64,000 bases of DNA from Actinomadura citrea (GTDB taxonomy: Bacteria > Actinomycetota > Actinomycetes > Streptosporangiales > Streptosporangiaceae), in NCBI RefSeq assembly GCF_013409045.1, contig NZ_JACCBT010000001.1, forward strand, positions 3,720,001 through 3,784,000. Reading direction: 5' to 3'. The translations under genes and the position numbers were made by a program. The notes beneath the pieces are model-generated. The model saw nothing but the letters and a program-made list of their open reading frames with translations. It ran no database searches and was not told the DNA's origin. This document shows, in pieces, positions 60,973-64,000 of this stretch (position 1 is its first letter; every line of letters begins with the position of its first letter).

Positions 60973-62637
60973 CTAGGCGGCGGTGACGGGCGCCTCCTGC
61001 ACGGCCGGGCCGCCGCGGCGCTCCGCCGCGACCTGCAGGACGTACCGCTTGACCTCGCCGCTGACCCGCTCGGCGTCCCAGCCGAGCCAGGGCGCGACGA
61101 GTTCGGCGACGCGCGACGCCGCGGCCACGCCGCCGTCCCACTCCTCGATCGAGACGCGCAGCCGCCGCGACAGCACGTCCTCCAGGTGAAGCGCGCCCTC
61201 GTGCGTCACCGCGTAGACCGCCTCGGCGCACAGGTAGTCCTCGGCGCCGGGGATGGCGGCGCCGAGCGCCGGGTCGTCCGCGACCATGGCCAGCACCTCC
61301 CGGGCGCATGATCCGTACCGGTGCAGCAGGTGCTCGATCCGCGCGACGTGCAGGCCCGACTCGGCGGCGAGCCTGCGCCGCTCGTTCCACAGCACCTCGT
61401 ACCCGGTGGCGCCGAGGATCGGCAGCCGGCCGGTGACCGACGCGGGGACTGAGGCGTCGAGGCCCTCGGCGACCACGTCGACCGCGTCCCGCGCCATGAC
61501 GCGGTAGGTGGTGAACTTCCCGCCCGTCACGACGACGAGGCCCGGCACCGGCTCGGCGACGGCGTGCTCGCGCGACAGCCGCGTGGTGTCGTCCACCTCG
61601 CCGGACAGCAGCGGCCGCAGCCCCGCGTAGACGCCCTCGATGTCGTCGTGCGTGAGCGGTGTCCGCAGGACGGCGTTCGCCTGGTCGAGGAGGTAGCCGA
61701 TGTCGGTGTGGTGGGCGACGGGCTCGTCGGGGCCGTCGGCGTGCGGGGTGTCGGTGGTGCCGACGAGCCAGTGCCGCCCCCACGGGATGATGAACAGGAC
61801 GCTCCTGGAGGTCCGCGTGATCAGCCCGGTGCCCATCGGGATCCGGTCGCGCGGCACGACCAGGTGGACGCCCTTGGACGCCCGCACGCCGAACGCGGCC
61901 CGCGACCCGGTCATCGCCTGCGCGCCGTCCGTCCACACCCCGGTCGCGCACACCACGCGCCGGGCCCGCACGGCGATCTCCCGGTCGCCCTCCAGGTCCA
62001 GGACGTGGACGCCGGTCACCCGCTCGCCCTCGCGCAGGAACCCCGTCGCCTCGGCGCGGGTGGCGACCTTCGCGCCGTACTGCGCGGCGGTGCGGGCGAC
62101 CATCATCGTGTAGCGGGCGTCGTCGACCTGCGCGTCGTAGTACTGGACGGCGCCGACCAGCGCGTCCGACCGCAGGGCCGGGGCCTCCCGCAGCGCGGCC
62201 CGCCGCGTGAGCTGGCGATGCCGGGGCAGGGACCGCGCACCGCCCATCGTGTCGTACAGGGTCACGCCCGCGCTGACGTACGCCCGCTCCCAGACACGGT
62301 TGCGCAGCGGGTAGAGGAACCGGACGGGACGCACCAGGTGCGGAGCGAGCCGCTCCAGCAGCAGGCCGCGCTCCCGCAGCGCCTCCCTGACCAGCCCGAA
62401 GTCGCGCTGTTCGAGGTAGCGCAGACCGCCGTGGATCAGCTTGCTGGACCGGCTGGACGTGCCGGCCGCCCAGTCCCGCGCCTCCACGAGGGCGACGGAC
62501 AGGCCCCGCGAGATCGCGTCGAGCGCCGCGCCGGCGCCGACGATGCCGCCGCCGACGACCACGACGTCGAACTCGGTATCCGCCAGGTCGCGCAAGGTGT
62601 CCTCGCGGTGCTGGGGGCCGAGGGCTACAGATGTCAC
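60973..62637 (-). CDS. glpD: Glycerol-3-phosphate dehydrogenase
   Basis: The 554-residue flavoprotein has 'FDVVVVGGGIVGAGAALDAISRG' (FAD G-x-G-x-x-G), 'SSKLIHGGLRYLE', 'HLVVPRDRIPMG' and the C-terminal cap domain of GlpD. It oxidises sn-glycerol 3-phosphate to dihydroxyacetone phosphate and passes electrons to quinone at the membrane. GTG 62637 follows GGGAGC. It lies 147 bases downstream of glpK with a terminator between them, so it may have its own promoter. Confidence 0.93.
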   Translation of the reverse strand: MTSVALGPQHREDTLRDLADTEFDVVVVGGGIVGAGAALDAISRGLSVALVEARDWAAGTSSRSSKLIHGGLRYLEQRDFGLVREALRERGLLLERLAPHLVRPVRFLYPLRNRVWERAYVSAGVTLYDTMGGARSLPRHRQLTRRAALREAPALRSDALVGAVQYYDAQVDDARYTMMVARTAAQYGAKVATRAEATGFLREGERVTGVHVLDLEGDREIAVRARRVVCATGVWTDGAQAMTGSRAAFGVRASKGVHLVVPRDRIPMGTGLITRTSRSVLFIIPWGRHWLVGTTDTPHADGPDEPVAHHTDIGYLLDQANAVLRTPLTHDDIEGVYAGLRPLLSGEVDDTTRLSREHAVAEPVPGLVVVTGGKFTTYRVMARDAVDVVAEGLDASVPASVTGRLPILGATGYEVLWNERRRLAAESGLHVARIEHLLHRYGSCAREVLAMVADDPALGAAIPGAEDYLCAEAVYAVTHEGALHLEDVLSRRLRVSIEEWDGGVAAASRVAELVAPWLGWDAERVSGEVKRYVLQVAAERRGGPAVQEAPVTAA

Positions 62638-62751
62638 TGCACGCTCCCGAAGAGAGGTCGGATCCAGTGTCGTGCGGCCGGGTTGCGGCGAGCCGTCGCC
62701 CGGAGGACCTCCAGGACAACAACCCGCCGCACCCCGGCGATGAGAAGGCGC

Positions 62752-62777
62752 GCCCGGTCCCTGCGGAGGGACCGGGC
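62752..62777 (-). terminator. Terminator after glpK
   Basis: Eleven bases GCCCGGTCCCT (62,752) pair perfectly with AGGGACCGGGC (62,767) across a four-base loop, eight bases after the glpK stop. Confidence 0.8.
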
Positions 62778-62784
62778 TCCCTAC

Positions 62785-64000
62785 CTAGTCACTCAGGTCG
62801 ACCCAGTCGAGCGTCCGGTCGACGGCCTTTTTCCAGCCTGCGTAGCCTTGTTGGCGTTGGTCGTTGTTCCAGGTGGGTTGCCAGCGTTTGTCTTCGTTCC
62901 AGTTCTGGCGGAGTTCGTCGGTGGTGTTCCAGAATCCGACGGCGAGGCCGGCGGCGTAGGCGGCGCCCAGGGCGGTGGTTTCGGCGACGACGGGTCGGGA
63001 GACCGGGACGCCGAGGATGTCGGCCTGGAGTTGCATGCACAGTTCGTTGGCGGTGACGCCGCCGTCGACCTTGAGGACGTCCAGGGAGACTCCGGAGTCC
63101 TCGCGCATGGCTTCGACGACGTCGCGGGACTGGTAGCAGATGGATTCCAGGGTGGCGCGGGCCAGGTGGGCGTTGGTGTTGAAGCGCGAGAGGCCGACGA
63201 TGGCGCCGCGGGCGTCCGATCTCCAGTAGGGGGCGAACAGGCCGGAGAAGGCCGGGACGAAGTAGACCCCGCCGTTGTCGTCGACCTGCCGGGCCAGCGA
63301 CTCGCTCTGCGCCGCGCCGGAGATGATGCCGAGCTGGTCGCGCAGCCACTGCACCGCCGACCCCGTCACCGCGATCGAACCCTCCAGCGCGTAGACGGGC
63401 GCGTCGTCGGCGAACTGGTAGCAGACCGTGGTGAGCATCCCCGCCTTGGAGCGGACGAGTTCCTCACCTGTGTTGAGCAGCAGGAAGTTGCCGGTGCCGT
63501 AGGTGTTCTTGGCCTCGCCGGGAGAGAAGCACACCTGCCCGACCGTCGCCGCCTGCTGGTCGCCGAGGATGCCGGTGAGCGGGACCTCGCCGCCGAGCGG
63601 GCCGTTCGCGCGGGTCGTCCCGTAGGCGTCGGGCGCCGAGGACGGCTTGATCTCCGGCAGCATGGAGCGCGGGATCCCGAAGAACGACAGGAGCTGGTCG
63701 TCCCAGGAGAGGGTCTCCAGATCCATCAGCATGGTGCGGCTGGCGTTGGTCGGGTCGGTGACGTGCACGCCCCCGTCGATCCCGCCGGTGAGGTTCCACA
63801 GCACCCAGGTGTCGATGTTGCCGAAGACCGCGTCGCCGTTCTCGGCGGCCTCGCGGACGCCGTCGACGTTCTCCAGGATCCACTGGATCTTCCCGCCGGA
63901 GAAGTACGTCGCGGGCGGCAGCCCGGCGCGGTGCCGGATCGTCTCGCCCCGGCCGTCGCGTTCGAGCGCGGACGCGATGCGGTCGGTGCGGGTGTCCTGC
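62785..64000 (-). CDS. glpK: Glycerol kinase (5' end beyond window)
   Basis: The frame is open from the stop at 62785 to the window end and carries FGGY-kinase motifs: 'VFGNIDTWVLWNLTGG', 'GILGDQQAATVGQ', 'NTYGTGNFLLLNTG', 'YFVPAFSGLFAPYWR' and 'VDGGVTANELCMQLQADILG'. About the last 405 of some 500 residues are present. The enzyme phosphorylates glycerol and feeds GlpD, which follows on the same strand. Confidence 0.93.
   Translation of the reverse strand, partial: QDTRTDRIASALERDGRGETIRHRAGLPPATYFSGGKIQWILENVDGVREAAENGDAVFGNIDTWVLWNLTGGIDGGVHVTDPTNASRTMLMDLETLSWDDQLLSFFGIPRSMLPEIKPSSAPDAYGTTRANGPLGGEVPLTGILGDQQAATVGQVCFSPGEAKNTYGTGNFLLLNTGEELVRSKAGMLTTVCYQFADDAPVYALEGSIAVTGSAVQWLRDQLGIISGAAQSESLARQVDDNGGVYFVPAFSGLFAPYWRSDARGAIVGLSRFNTNAHLARATLESICYQSRDVVEAMREDSGVSLDVLKVDGGVTANELCMQLQADILGVPVSRPVVAETTALGAAYAAGLAVGFWNTTDELRQNWNEDKRWQPTWNNDQRQQGYAGWKKAVDRTLDWVDLSD

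Overview
The window is high-GC actinomycete DNA: GTG/TTG starts are frequent, stop/start overlaps of the GTGA and TGATG kind are common, and typical actinobacterial families occur (XRE-DUF5753/DUF397 pairs, an ANTAR-PP2C phosphatase, a ydaO riboswitch in front of a cell-wall hydrolase, a KstR2-type steroid cluster). The mix resembles Actinomadura/Thermomonosporaceae, but the sequence alone does not fix the genus.

Positions 1-19,000 look like an accessory scrapyard. A minus-strand, translationally coupled operon of four uncharacterised genes (1-6,378) is followed by broken genes and insertion-sequence fragments. An intact quinone-oxidoreductase-like gene (7,742-8,713) and a membrane-anchored hypothetical gene survive among them. 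The most unusual locus is 13,735-18,352: a cut-down trypsin-co-occurring (trypco1-like) gene, a MoxR AAA+ ATPase that has lost its Walker motifs, and an intact 1,363-residue protein joining a SAV_2336-type conflict-system domain to a GMC (cholesterol-oxidase-like) flavoenzyme.

Positions 19,079-45,204 are a composite island in tRNA-Pro(GGG). The intact tRNA lies at the right end (45,131-45,204, minus strand), and copies of its 3' end occur at 27,924 and 19,079. The left segment (19.1-27.9 kb) carries a four-gene minus-strand biosynthetic operon (acyl-CoA-dehydrogenase-like enzyme, alpha-oxoamine synthase, ATP-grasp ligase, MFS exporter) and a large TPR regulator, but no integrase. The right segment (27.9-45.1 kb) has the plan of an integrative mobilizable element: tyrosine integrase beside the att site, MobC and a MobP-type relaxase, and no type IV secretion genes. 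Its cargo includes an HNH/PD-(D/E)XK nuclease, a streptothricin-acetyltransferase homologue, a whiJ/abaA-like regulatory set, a decayed serine recombinase and a TetR-controlled three-gene redox operon.

Positions 45,200-64,000 look like ordinary chromosome. They hold a lipoprotein serine hydrolase, an ANTAR-PAS-PP2C phosphatase, a c-di-AMP riboswitch with a CHAP-domain protein, two wall/teichoic-acid-type glycosyltransferase genes, and a steroid C/D-ring cluster in the order known from Mycobacterium (fadE30, ipdF, kstR2, fadA6). That cluster has a matching KstR2-like operator overlapping the preceding stop codon. An old-yellow-enzyme homologue, a short-chain dehydrogenase under a MerR-type promoter, a MaoC-like hydratase and the glycerol genes glpK-glpD (minus strand, glpK cut by the window end) follow.
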